Under the pieces are notes generated by a model. That model was given only the letters and a program-made list of their open reading frames with translations, ran no database searches and had not been told where the DNA came from. Of a stretch of 64,000 bases of DNA, positions 11,486-20,925 are shown one piece after another. Each line of letters begins with the position of its first letter. The first letter of the stretch is position 1. The DNA comes from Adenophora triphylla var. japonica (lineage: Eukaryota; Streptophyta; Magnoliopsida; Asterales; Campanulaceae): the NCBI GenBank assembly GCA_022495995.1, contig JAFEMH010005379.1:62001-126000 (forward strand). Reading direction: 5' to 3'. A program made the position numbers and the translations under genes.

Positions 11486-11845
11486 CGTGAGCCAGATTTA
11501 GGTACTTACAACTATAGATTTTGAAATCTCTTTTCTTAGAGGTGTGGGAAAACTCCCACCTCACCCTACCAACAACTCTTCTAAACTGGTTGAAAATTGA
11601 GTAAATGATATCACTCCTCTTGACATCAACCTTCTCAAATCATCATCACTGATGGGGCGTGGAAGAGATAAGCCAGATGGACAGGTCTGGGATGGGATGG
11701 GAACTACAACACGGTCAAATTGAAATAGGTAGCGAATCGACTAAAGCAACCTCAAGTATTCAAGCAGAGTGCCTAGCAATATACAAAGAAATGGAGCGGG
11801 TTACAAAAATCTGTCAGTCCATACTGATGCTGCGGTGGCATGCGG

Positions 11846-12386
11846 TGTTGTGAATATGGCCCTCCACTACCAAGCAAACCTACAAGAACGATTAGAGCAC
11901 ACAAACAAAGCACAAGAAATCAAAAGCACAGAAAAGACACAAGGAATTGTTAACCCAGTTCACCAATTTGATTGGCTACGTCTGGGGGTACTACCAAGCC
12001 AGGATCTTGCACTATAATATGTAAATTTGTGTTACAATGAGAAAAGGGGCGGAACTATGCTTATATATGACCTAGGGAATAAACCAAACCCTAGACAAAC
12101 AAGGAAATCTGGGCTGCTGAAACGGGCCGAGCGCGGCCACCCTCCGTGCCGGGCCGCGGTCGCGCCTCTTGTCCCGTAAGATCCAACGCCTTTGACAAAA
12201 CCTCCAGCGCGGTCGCCCTCCCTTTCAGCGCGGTCGCCCTCGAAGAAATTCCACCGAGCCACATGTTTCTGTCCAAGAGCGCGGTCGCTCACAGCAGAAG
12301 CGCGGCCGCTCTTGAGCCCAGAAACCCCTGACGAAATTCTTCCCCCTTGCTTCGATGTCTAACCCGGTTGGTCCTCTATCCCAACA
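11846..12386 (-). repeat. Copia-A 3' LTR (541 bp)
   Basis: TG...CA-bounded copy; on the minus strand it starts TGTTGGGATAGAGGACC and ends ATTCACAACA. It contains about six GCGG(C/T)CGC-type motifs between 12130 and 12315. Confidence 0.97.
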
Positions 12387-12400
12387 ATCTCCCACCTAGA
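12387..12400 (-). other. Copia-A polypurine tract
   Basis: The minus strand reads TAGGTGGGAGAT directly before the 3' LTR start TGTTGGG. This is the usual copia plus-strand primer. Confidence 0.88.
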
Positions 12401-12496
12401 GATCAACCACACATATAAGCCCCGTATCCATTCTTCAACTCATCCTTGGTGTCCTCCTAGTGCTCACCTCGATCATGGTAGTGCCATCCTCCTCTT

Positions 12497-13944
12497 CTAC
12501 TCTCCAAGCCCAATTGAAGCTTTGCACAGCTTCAATTTCTCAAGGTTCACAACCTTTGTCAACATGTCAGCCGGGTTCTCCGATCCCAATATCTTCTCTA
12601 GCCCCAAGATCTTCTCCTCCAAGAGATGTCTGATGTAGTGAAACCTCAGTTCAATGTGCTTCGTCCTAGAATGAAACGCCGGATTCCTAGCCAAGTGAAT
12701 TGCACTCTGACTGTCGCTGTAGAGAACGTTACCACTTCGCGTCTTCCCAAGTTCACCCAAGAAGTTCTGCAACCATACCATCTCTTTACTCGCCTCTGTC
12801 ACTGCCACATATTCTCGCTTAGCCGATCGCGCCACGATCTTCTGCAATTTAGAAGCCCAGGAGATTGCCGTACCATCCAATGTGAACACATAACCCGTAG
12901 TACTTCTCCTCTTATCAATATCACTTGATGCCAAATCCGCATCAACATAACCCGCTAACACCACTTCCTTGCTCGAGAAATACAGAGCCTTACCAAGAAG
13001 ATTCTTCAAGTAACGTAGGATCCACTTAACCGCTTCCCAATGTTGCTTTCCTGGATTGCCCATAAACCGGCCGACTACTCCCACCGCATGTGCAATGTCC
13101 GGCCTTGTACACACCATCGCATACATGAGACTCCCCCATCGCCGAAGCATATGGAGTTCTCTCCATCTTGTCACGCTCCTCCTTGCCCCTAGGCGAGTCT
13201 TTCTCGGATAGCTTGAAATGCAAACCCAATGGCGTCCCCTCGTTGGCTTCGCCTCTTCCATACAAAACCTTGCCAAGACTTTCAACGTATTCTCGCTTGT
13301 GAAAGAACCAACTTGCCCGACTCCCTATCCCGGTCAATCCGAATGCCCAAGATTTTTCTGGCCTCTCCCAAATCCTTCATCTCGACCCGTTCTGACAACT
13401 GAGTCTTCAATCTGTTTACCTCTCTACTGCTAGAGCCCGCTATTAGCATGTCGTCCACATATAACAACAATATAACATACCCATTGTCCGTGTTCTTGAA
13501 GTAGCAACAATGATCCGCCTCACATCTGATAAAATCAATGTCGTGCATGAACCCATCAAACTTTCTGTACCACTGTCTAGGAGCTTGTTTAAGGCCATAC
13601 AAGCTCTTAGTCAATCTTCAAACTAGCTCCTCGCTACCCTTAGAAAAGAAACCCTCTGGCTGTACCATGTAAATTTCTTCCTCCAAGTCCCCATGAAGGA
13701 AGGCTGTCTTCACATCCATCTGTTCAAGAAACAAGTTGTCCGCCACTACTATCCCCAGAACCATTCTGATAGTGGTCATCTTCACAACCGGAGTGAATAC
13801 CTCGGTGTAGTCAATACCGTACTTTTGCTGAAACCCTTTTACAACCAATCTTGCCTTGTAACGCTTGCTACCGTCTGCTTCCTTCTTCATCCTATAAACC
13901 CACTTGTTATGCAGTGCCTTCTTCCCCTTAGGTAGTTCAGTCAA
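12497..13944 (-). pseudogene. Copia-A reverse transcriptase and RNase H
   Basis: RVT_2 (copia RT) is clear from 13944: ALHNKWVYRMKKEADG, YGIDYTEVFTPVVKM and MDVKTAFLHGDLEEEIYM, then after a frame break SLYGLKQAPRQWY and the catalytic LLLYVDDMLIAG near 13470. RNase H follows from about 13285 with the retained marks YAMVCTRPDIAHAVGVV, GYVDADLASSDIDKRRSTTG, a SAKREYVAVTEASKE segment and NPADMLTK before the stop at 12497. There are two or three frameshifts (about 13616, 13284 and within RNase H). The catalytic residues remain, but the chain is not continuous, so the copy is dead unless supplied in trans. Confidence 0.92.
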
Positions 13945-14407
13945 CTCTCAAGTTTTATTGGCCTTCAATGAGTCCATCTCATCATCCATCGCAGCTTTCC
14001 ACTTGTTACAAAGTGCACTACGAAACCTCTCCGCATAACATTAGGTTCCCATTATCTCGTCAACAAGAAATAATAATTCAAAGGAGTATACTGTCAGCGA
14101 TCCACGCAACCCGCCGGATCTACGCAAGGAATATCCGGTTCCGGAGTACGTGGTTCATCTTCGCTGACCTCCCGACCATGGTCATCATGAACCGTTCTGC
14201 TCCCACCCGAGTTTGGAATATCCACCTCTACAATTTCCGGTTCCGAACTAGTGTCATCAGATGCCCCCTTTCTGTCCTTGTACAATACCTGTTCATTGAA
14301 TACCACATCTCGACTACGAATAACTTTATGGTTTTGGTCATCCCAAAACTTATACCCGAAGTCATCCCCGCCATACCCAATAAATGTATACTTAACAGAT
14401 TTTGCAT

Positions 14408-15533
14408 CTAATTTAGTTCTCTCAGCAGAATCAACATGAACATAAGAAACGCAGCCAAATATGCGAAGAAAGGACAGTTTACCTGCTTGCCACTCCAAGC
14501 TTCCTCTGGAATTCCATTCCCCAATGGTACCGATGGTCCCCAATTGATCAAGAAAACCGCCGTGTCAACTGCATATGCCCAAAACGTCTTCGGAAGTCCA
14601 CACTTCAATCTCATACTTCTAGCCCGCTCATTCAATTTTCTGTTCATCCTCTCTGCTACCCCGTTGAGTTGTGGTGTCCGCTTTGGAGTCTTCTCCATAC
14701 GAATACCATTCGCAGCACAATATTCCCTAAACTCCCCGAGCTCATACTCCCCACCATTGTCTGATCTCAAGCACTTAAGCTTAAGTCCTGTCTGATTCTC
14801 CACCAAGGCCCTCCACTTCTTGAACACCTCGAAAGCCTCATCTTTCCCCTTCAAGAAATAGACCCAAACCTTTCTTGTAGAATCATCAATGAAGGTCATG
14901 TAATATGACGCACCACCTAGAGACGTTATCGGAGATGGCCCCCACAAATCCGTGTGAACCAATTCTAACTTTGCTTCCCTCAAACCCCTACCTGTCCTCG
15001 AGAAATTATTTCTCCCTTATTTGCCAAACATGCAATCTTCGCAGATCCCCACGTTGACAGTCTTCAAACCCGGTAGTAGTCCCTTTAAACAAAGCACCTT
15101 CATCCCCGTCTCACTCATGTGACCCAATCGACAGTGCCACAAATCCGTATCACCCTTGGCTGCTGCCACCGCGATACTATCCTTGGTGTTATTCGCCAAA
15201 TACAAAGTCCCCTCCTTATTACCCCGAGCGATCTCACAATCCTCCTTGGTAATAACCCAGCCTCGGCAGCCCGAATGTCACCTTGTAACCTTCTTCGTCC
15301 AATCCGCCCAACCGATAGTAGGTTCTTTTTCAAACCCGAATGTGTCTCGACCTCGTTCGATGTAAGACCTTCCCGTCCGATGCTCCTATTCTCGACATCC
15401 CCTTCCCTTGATTTCCAAAGGCTCGCCGTCAGCCGAGATAGACCTTACCGAAATCACCGGAAGTGTAATTCTCCATCTCTTCCTTATGCCCGCAAGAGTG
15501 GAATGATGCCCCGAATCCAAAGCACCCATGATT
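14408..15533 (-). pseudogene. Copia-A protease remnant, GAG-pre-integrase and integrase
   Basis: Protease survives only as an LDSG motif with the following residues changed (about 15500) and broken frames. The GAG-pre-integrase block (15017-15205) has LWHCRLGHMSETGM and the CEDCMFGK zinc half. Integrase (14983-14408) shows the DDE signatures HTDLWGP, FIDDSTRKVWVYF and QLNGVAERMN. These functions normally cut the polyprotein and join cDNA to host DNA. At least three frame breaks separate the pieces, and the C-terminal integrase region degrades after about 14450. Homologous frames are readable on the minus strand only; the plus-strand frames here are shadows. Confidence 0.88.
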
Positions 15534-16379
15534 CTAGTGCACTACTAACACTCGTAACCGCACATCGTCACCTTCGACTGTCACATTCACCGAATTGCCC
15601 TTACGATTTGGATAATCCCTCTTGAAGTGTCCCAACTCCTTACAATAATAGCACTGAACAGATCCCTTAGCAACCTTTGGTTTGTCTTTGGTCTCCCCGG
15701 TCTTGCCCTTACCACTCACCACGTTCTCCCTAGATTCGGTTCTCCCTTGTTTGCTAGTACCCGGCTTCCCCTTGCTAGTGGTAGCTAAAGCTGATCCCGA
15801 AGCACTCGATGTCCCCAACTTCTTCATGCGATTTTCCTCACCTAAAAGAAAGTATTTAACATCATCATACTTCAATTTCTTCTTACCTGCTGAAGCGTTG
15901 ATTGCTGTCACCGTTCCGCTCCAACTTGCTGGTAAAGAAGCTAACAACAAACACGCATGAACCTCATCGTCGAACTTGATCTCCACCGCTGTCAATGAGT
16001 CTATAACATCCATAAACTCATCGATGTGCTTAGCCAAGGATCCTCCCTCTTGCATCTTGAGACTACCCATCTTGCGTATCAAATCAACCTTATTTGCAGC
16101 AGATGGAGTTTCAAATCTCTCAGTAAGATAATCCAATAGCTCCTTGGTGGTTGTCGCCTTCCTGGTAGTCTTCGCAATCCACTTTGACAAAGTAGATCTG
16201 ATCACCCCTAGGGCTTTCCGATCCATGAGTTCCCATTCTTCCTGATCTTCATCTTCCGGTTTGACACCCTTTAGAGGCTTATAGAGGTCCTTGTTGTACA
16301 AAAGATCCTCAATCTGCATCCTCCAATATCCGTAGTCAGACCCATCGAATTTCTCAACCGCCTGTTTTTCCTTGCCCAT
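15534..16379 (-). CDS. Copia-A gag (281 codons before a stop)
   Basis: Starts MGKEKQAVEKFDGSDYGYW at 16379, shortly after the PBS, as in copia elements where gag-pol begins close to the 5' LTR. The N-terminal DUF4219/UBN2-type capsid region is recognisable (SKWIAKTTRKA, LASLPASW, with helical stretches between). The zinc knuckle near residue 250 reads CYYCKELGHFKRDY, so the last ligand of the CCHC set is tyrosine instead of cysteine. The frame then runs to a stop in the position where protease should begin. Gag coats the RNA in the cytoplasmic particle; the missing ligand should weaken RNA binding. The loss could be age-related decay rather than a family trait. Confidence 0.9.
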   Translation of the reverse strand: MGKEKQAVEKFDGSDYGYWRMQIEDLLYNKDLYKPLKGVKPEDEDQEEWELMDRKALGVIRSTLSKWIAKTTRKATTTKELLDYLTERFETPSAANKVDLIRKMGSLKMQEGGSLAKHIDEFMDVIDSLTAVEIKFDDEVHACLLLASLPASWSGTVTAINASAGKKKLKYDDVKYFLLGEENRMKKLGTSSASGSALATTSKGKPGTSKQGRTESRENVVSGKGKTGETKDKPKVAKGSVQCYYCKELGHFKRDYPNRKGNSVNVTVEGDDVRLRVLVVH

Positions 16380-16420
16380 TCTTGATTGCTTGGAACAACT
16401 TCCTTGATCTTGAAACCAAG

Positions 16421-16433
16421 AGCTCTGATACCA
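16421..16433 (-). other. Copia-A primer-binding site
   Basis: The minus strand reads TGGTATCAGAGCT two bases after the LTR end. This complements the 3' end of initiator tRNA-Met, the standard copia primer. Confidence 0.95.
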
Positions 16434-16435
16434 GT

Positions 16436-16970
16436 TGTTGTGAATATGGCCCTCCACTACCAAGCAAACCTACAAGAACGATTAGAGCACACAAACAAAG
16501 CACAAGAAATCAAAAGCACAGAAAAGACACAAGGAATTGTTAACCCAGTTCACCAATTTGATTGGCTACGTCTGGGGGCACTACCAAGCCAGGATCTTGC
16601 ACTATAATATGTAAATTTGTGTTACAATGAGAAAAGGGGCGGAACTATGCTTATATATGACCTAGGGAATAAACCAAACCCTAGACAAACAAGGAAATCA
16701 GTGGCCGAAACGGGCCGAGCGCGGCCGCCCTCCAGGCCTGCGCGGTCGCGCTACTGTCCAGAAGATTCAACGCCTTTGACAAAACCTCCAGCGCGGTCGC
16801 CCTCCCTTTCAGCGCGGTCGCCCTCGAAGAAATTCCATCGAGCCACATGTTTCTATCCAAGAGCGCGGTCGCGCACAGCAGAAGCGCGGCCGCTCTTGAG
16901 CCCAGAAACCCCTGACGAAATTCTTCCCCCTTGCTTCGATGTCTAACCCGGTTGGTCCTCTATCCAAACA
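16436..16970 (-). repeat. Copia-A 5' LTR (535 bp)
   Basis: Near-identical partner of the LTR at 11846-12386: about five substitutions outside the block at 16697-16772, which differs strongly. It carries the same run of GCGG(C/T)CGC motifs. Confidence 0.97.
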
Positions 16971-17203
16971 TGCGGAAGTATCAAAGGAATTATAAGACCG
17001 TCTTTCTCTCTTGATACTATCCTGCTAGACATAAAAACTTTAGTTTCTATTTGTAATAATTTTCTTTTTCTTAAATTAGAGAGACATATTGTTAAACTCG
17101 CTCAAAATAATGCAACTTTCGCCAGAAATATGTACCAACACTTTATAGGCCCTGAGCCTAAGTTCTTAAATAAATGATAACCTAGTTTGAACTAAAAAAA
17201 AAC

Positions 17204-17609
17204 AAGCTTTTTTCTAAAAAAAATTGAGGTTTTTATTAAGAAATGACTTAATCTATCACAACAACAGTGACAAAGTATATTTGATGGGAATTGAACCCTG
17301 TAAAGGACCTAACCTTCCATTTAGTTCAGGCCCAGCTAAATACTAAATGCGGCTTAATTTGGGCTGTTGGAGAAAAGAGTCCATGGAGGAGCATCTAAGG
17401 GACTGCCATTTCCATCCTTCCGGCCAAGCCTAAAGTTAGAGTTGGCACTTAGCACCCCCATTGACCCAAGAAGGGGAGCCCAAAGGGAATTTTCATTGTC
17501 AAAACGGATGTCCTGTCGAGGGAGTATGGGTCTAAAAGACAATCTTATCCTCCATAAACATGAACATACTCATAAGGCTATGCTCTCATAATTTCTTCTA
17601 GTAACAATT
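17204..17609. other. Spacer between the LINE remnant and hAT-A
   Basis: About 400 bp of ordinary non-coding sequence. I see no gene, terminal repeat or tandem array in it. Confidence 0.5.
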
Positions 17610-17714
17610 CCCAGGCACAGGGACGGACCCACTCAATTATGAGTGGGGTCCATGGCACCCACTCAAATTTCAAAAAAACAATTTTTTTTATTTACGTTGG
17701 GTTCGCTCAGACAT

Positions 17715-17865
17715 GGCCGGTTCGATTAAATCGGCGGTTAGCCGGTTACAACCGGCGGTTTCAAACCTCCAAACCACCAAACCGGAACCTAACCGCCCAA
17801 CCGCCATATCCGGTTCCGATTTTCCGGTTTGTCCGGTTAACCTGTTTCAACCGTGATTTTTTTTT
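17715..17865. repeat. CCGGTT-rich sub-terminal repeats, left end of hAT-B
   Basis: Many copies of CCGGTT, GCGGTT and AACCGG on both strands within 150 bp. The right end at 37420-37610 shows the mirror-image set. Such sub-terminal motifs are transposase binding sites in studied hAT elements; binding here is inferred. Confidence 0.75.
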
Positions 17866-18019
17866 TTTCAAATTAGATTTTTAACAGAAATTTTAACAGA
17901 TTTAAAAACAATTAAGGCAAAAGTTAATTTTCTAACAGTTTTTGAATAAAAAAGTTTAACATTTTGACATTTTTTTGAAAAATAGTTAACTTTTTAACAG
18001 TTTTTGTTATGTTCTATAA

Positions 18020-18300
18020 AAAAGTTAACTTTTATTTTGTTTTCAATTTTTTTTGGATAAGTAAGACTATTTTAGACTTTTGTTTACTACATACAATTTT
18101 TGCAAAAAGTTATATAAAAAAAGTTATGAATTTTGAAAGAAATAAAACTTAACAGTTTTTTTTAAAAAGTTAACTTTTAATTTTTTTCAATTTTTTTTTT
18201 TGGATAAGTAAGACTATTTTAGACTTTTGTTTACTACATACAATTTTTGCAAAAAGTTATATAAAAAAAGTTATGAATTTTGAAAGAAATAAAACTTAAC
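18020..18300. repeat. 147-bp tandem duplication in hAT-B
   Basis: GGATAAGTAAGACTATTTTA begins the shared part at 18055 and 18202; the two copies are nearly identical for about 100 bp and both end near AAATAAAACTTAAC. AT-rich and non-coding. Confidence 0.85.
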
Positions 18301-18528
18301 TTTTTTAAAAGAAACGAAAGTATATAAAAGAAAAAGGGACGGTACCCTTAAATTTTATTAATTAAAATAAAATTACAAAGAGGGGGACAACCAACCTTAC
18401 ACTTTTATAAATAAGTGGGGACATTTAGGAGCCTTTACCTCAACCTGACTATTATAATTAAATAAAAATAAAACTAATCTAAAGTCTAAACTAATCTAAT
18501 TAAAATAAAAATTAATCTAAAACATCTT

Positions 18529-18692
18529 TCATTCATCACTACATTTCGTGGAGTCCTCGACATCGTATTGATATCTTGGATCCAATAGATCCTCATCATA
18601 AGGCAAGTCTTGTTGCATTTTTTCCGCTCTAACCCAATCGCCAAGTAAAAGTTGATGTTTCAAGTTTTCACTTGTTAGTTGAGAACGTCTTT
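18529..18692 (-). pseudogene. hAT-B transposase, last exon part (C-terminal tail)
   Basis: Continues the hAT dimerisation domain beyond the break at the Athila-like insertion. The minus strand from 18692 reads RSQLTSENLKHQLLLGDWVR and ends in an acidic tail with a stop at 18529. In intact hAT transposases the corresponding line is 'R-S-x-L-x-P-E-x-V-E-A-L-V-C-L-x-D-W', which matches in spacing. When the retroelement and one TCTTT copy are set aside, frame is kept with the part at 36884-37246. The stop and following sequence look like the natural gene end. Confidence 0.85.
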
Positions 18693-18839
18693 TGATGGAT
18701 GTGGTTTTACCCATCCAAAAGATATATCTCCTAGCTTATTTGATGCTCGAAACCTTGAGAATTTAATGTATTTTGTTAGTGTTTTGATAGTTCAGGGGTT
18801 GATGTGCAACAATGCAGAAAAAGAGGAGAAAAAGCGTAT

Positions 18840-18985
18840 TTTGAAAGTTCAAGGGCCAAAACGTAAATCTTGAAAATTCAGGGACCAAACTGGAAATGTG
18901 AAAATTGAGAGGAATTTGATTTATGAAAATTCATGGGCTAAAGTGAAATAAAAAATTCAAGGATCGAGGTGCAAAAGAATTTATT
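18840..18985. repeat. Degenerate ~37-bp 'GGGACCAAACTG-AAA' repeats in the LTR
   Basis: Phrases such as CAAGGGCCAAAACGTAAATC, CAGGGACCAAACTGGAAATG and CATGGGCTAAAGTGAAAT follow one another at 30-40-bp steps. The right LTR has the same series at 35385-35520. Confidence 0.75.
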
Positions 18986-19193
18986 ATAGTGACCAAAGTG
19001 CGACTGTGCAATTGCGGAACGAAACAAATACAAAAATGGCCAAGGTAGGAATTGCAAGAAGCAACTGGCCGAGAGAAAGAAATCAAAATGGGGCCAAATC
19101 TAGGCAAGTGGCCGGCCAAGGCTGGAAGGATTGGGGCCAATGCAAGAAGATGGGGCCAAGGCAAGAAAACTGGGCTGGGCTTTGTTTTGGGCA

Positions 19194-19305
19194 TGGGCGG
19201 TCGCTGAATGATGTTTGGGCGGCCGCTGAAATAGATTAAAATGGGCCAAATACTCACCGTACAATTGGGCGCTCGTGTGGGAAAAATGGGCGACTGCCGA
19301 CCAAA
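19194..19305. repeat. TGGGCGG(T/C)CGCTG motif cluster, left LTR
   Basis: TGGGCGGTCGCTG (19194), TTGGGCGGCCGCTG (19215), TTGGGCGCTCGTG (about 19265) and TGGGCGACTGCCGACC (about 19287). The matching set in the other LTR is at 35728-35845. Confidence 0.85.
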
Positions 19306-19963
19306 AATTGTGATGGAATTCAGTCTGTCACAAATAATAAAAACGTGATTTTCAACAGATTTGCACAGAATCAGCAGCGGATTTTGACATATTTCTGTGT
19401 TTGACTTGGATTTTGATCAGATTTTGGTTTTCAAAAAGGATTTTCACCTCCCTCCTATAAAAAGAACCCTAGACTAGTTTTTGTATCATCTTTTGATCTT
19501 TTTAATCTTTTGAATATTTTTATTTTTTTATCATTCTCTCTCTATATTTTATTTCTCTTTATCATAGTTTAGGTTTTTATTTTATTTTGAAGATTCAAGA
19601 TTAATTTATTTTAATGGCCATTCAAGGCTAAATTATTTGATTCATGGATTGAGGTAAGTAAAAATTTGATCTTTATGCTAAGGTTTTAATTCTTCCAATC
19701 TCTTTTTCGTTCTTGTTCTTCTCAACGGCTTTAATTATTTTCTTGAGATCAATTATATTGACCTTGCGGAATATACTTTTGATATCTTGAATTTATTTGG
19801 ATATAAACCATTGCACTTGTGTGAATGATTTGTAATTTGACCATTGTTGAGAAGAATGGATTCAATTGGGGACCTACAGGAAATCAAGCGAATCTAGGTT
19901 CCATTGTTCTTAGTACACTTGCTAGGTATTTTATTACAAGTGAATTTTTATCCAACAAGATTT

Positions 19964-19981
19964 TGGCCCCGTTGTCGGAAA
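19964..19981 (+). other. Primer-binding site of the Athila-like element
   Basis: TGGCCCCGTTGTCGGAAA lies six bases after the LTR. It is a degraded form of the TGGCGCCGTTGCCGGGGA site usual for Athila-type elements. Confidence 0.7.
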
Positions 19982-20104
19982 TTTGTTGTGATTCGAACAA
20001 GTTAATTTGTTAGTGTATTCTAAATATTTTCTTTTAATTTCTTTTTAGGGTAAATAATTTTCTTGTATTATTTTCTGTTTCTAGTTGTTTAAAAATTAAA
20101 GGTC

Positions 20105-20389
20105 ATGCATGAATCACATTCTAATGAGAAGTTGGCCGGGCAAGTAAAACAATTAATTGCTTTGTTCAATGCAAAAAGTGTTTCGCCTAGTGCCAATATA
20201 CTACAAGATGCATGCTCCTGTTGTGGATTATACTCTCATGCTACTAATGATTGTCCGTCTAGGACATATTTTCATGAGTATTCTCCACAGATGCAAGAAA
20301 GAAGTTCGTTCCACCCATGGCAATCACAATATGATTATTCTCCCAATTGTTATACACAATGGAGGGGAAACCACTCAAGTCGGGCATGA
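20105..20389 (+). pseudogene. Gag fragment with CCHC-like knuckle
   Basis: The frame reads ESHSNEKLAGQVKQLIALFN and then CSCCGLYSHATNDCPSR. The latter has the C-x2-C-x4-H-x4-C spacing of a retroviral-type zinc knuckle, as in Athila gag where it is followed by a tyrosine/glutamine-rich segment (seen here as YSPQMQERSSFHPWQSQYDY). The capsid core upstream is gone. The knuckle would bind RNA in the particle. A stop and a frame change separate it from the acidic segment downstream. Confidence 0.65.
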
Positions 20390-20514
20390 AATAATTATGA
20401 GCCACATTCTTATGATCCATCGCAACCAAAAAAGCTATCAAGGGATGAGGATCTGAAAGATGAAAGGAGGAAAATCGTCTTCAGCAACAACGATTAGATG
20501 CAACCACGGATAGG

Positions 20515-20925
20515 TTGGAAGCACAAATAAGTAAGATGGTAGAGGTTGTAAAGGGTTGGGGGCAAGATACAAATTCAGTCCCTCTGGAACAATATGAAAG
20601 GGAGGATGATTCCATTAGTGACGAACTACCGATTTTCTCTCCGCCTACTGCTAGTGATGCTGTGGTTGTTGATGAAGAGGTTGATTGCGAAGAAGATGGG
20701 GTGGAAGAGAAATTAAAAGATGATGAGGGCGTTAATGTTGATGAGGTTGGGCCCGACCAAATTGACGAACAATGCCTCAAAGAAGATCTTCTCCATCCCA
20801 TTGAAAGTGTGAAAGCCTCCATCATTCTTGCACCTCCCCCTATTTTTGAGGGTGAAGAAAGTGGCGAAGGATTGAAAGAAGAGAAGCCCAAAAAGCTGAA
20901 ACGTCAAAAATTCCATTGGGCATAA
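20515..20925 (+). pseudogene. Acidic gag C-terminal segment of the Athila-like element
   Basis: Open frame with a coiled-coil-like start (LEAQISKMVEVVKGWGQDTN, just ahead of and into the frame) and a long Asp/Glu-rich stretch, ending in a basic KPKKLKRQKFHW motif. I do not recognise a named domain. Its position directly after the knuckle fits the C-terminal part of a gag in an element that has lost pol. No protease DSG motif follows. Confidence 0.5.

Larger units (their letters stand above)
1..11574 (-). mobile_element. Tat/Ogre-type LTR retrotransposon, element I (3' end lies outside the window)
   Basis: A minus-strand LTR retrotransposon. Seen: a PBS at 9213-9231 that reads TGGCGACTCCGTTGGGGAT on the minus strand, an adjacent LTR starting TGTGAATG at 9235 (plus sense), gag zinc-finger fragments at 5.6-6.2 kb, a minisatellite leader at 7.3-7.7 kb, and an opposite-strand gene at 0.16-2.2 kb. 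Known of the family: Ogre/Tat Ty3-gypsy elements have long LTRs, this PBS type (tRNA-Arg is usual for Ogre), tandem repeats in the interior and antisense extra genes near the 3' end. I see no reverse transcriptase or integrase, so the copy is non-autonomous or deleted. The outer LTR edge at about 11574 (CCAACA, giving TG...CA ends) is inferred, because its TSD partner is off the window. Confidence 0.72.
9235..11574 (-). repeat. 5' LTR of element I
   Basis: About 2.34 kb, running from TGTGAATG next to the PBS to an inferred CCAACA edge. It contains several structured tracts: a degenerate ~40-bp repeat (9.93-10.29 kb), two TGTCGCGTGACATA dyads (10.40-10.43 kb), three 84-bp units with further dyads (11.06-11.31 kb) and a CCGGAA-rich tract (11.39-11.48 kb). 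The partner LTR lies outside the window, so the outer limit is not confirmed. Confidence 0.65.
11846..16970 (-). mobile_element. Copia-A: complete but disabled Ty1-copia LTR retrotransposon
   Basis: Full structure is readable on the minus strand: 5' LTR 16436-16970, PBS 16421-16433, gag-pol 16379 to about 12497, PPT 12387-12400, 3' LTR 11846-12386. The 5-bp target duplication TGCGG flanks both sides (11841-11845, 16971-16975). The gag sequence (KFDGSDYGYWRMQIEDLLY) places it near the Tork/Tnt1 branch of copia, which is an inference from memory of the family. The order gag, protease, integrase, reverse transcriptase, RNase H is the copia order. Several frameshifts, a broken zinc knuckle and a damaged protease motif mean this copy cannot make its own proteins. 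LTR divergence is low outside one GC-rich block. Confidence 0.95.
11640..17176 (+). pseudogene. LINE-type RNase H (RVT_3) remnant, split by copia-A
   Basis: Plus-strand pieces at about 11640-11845 and 16971-17176 form one plant RNase H-like (RVT_3) domain of the sort found at the C-terminus of plant LINE polyproteins. Marks: TDGAWKR near the start, SSIQAECLAI in the middle, VHTDAA before the break and ERHIVKLA after it. Removing copia-A and one TGCGG copy joins the second half in frame to the stop TGA at 17174-17176, followed by a short A run near 17195 that fits a LINE tail. The first half already needs at least two frame changes, so the LINE was broken apart from the insertion. The upstream RT is absent, as in 5'-truncated LINEs. 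Confidence 0.65.
18693..19957 (+). repeat. 5' LTR of the Athila-like element (1265 bp)
   Basis: About 390 bp shorter than its partner. The sequence jumps from TTCTTA to GTACACTTGC where the right LTR has the segment around 36448-36838. It holds ~37-bp 'GGGACCAAACTGGAAATGTG' type repeats (18840-18985) and four TGGGCG-led GC motifs (19194-19305). Confidence 0.92.

Noticed and set aside
13693..15625. Several plus-strand frames over copia-A pol
   Set aside because: They are antisense shadows of well-matched minus-strand integrase and reverse transcriptase.
16421..16433. Possible tRNA gene piece (TGGTATCAGAGC)
   Set aside because: It is the copia primer-binding site next to an LTR; no cloverleaf is present here or at the other PBS positions.
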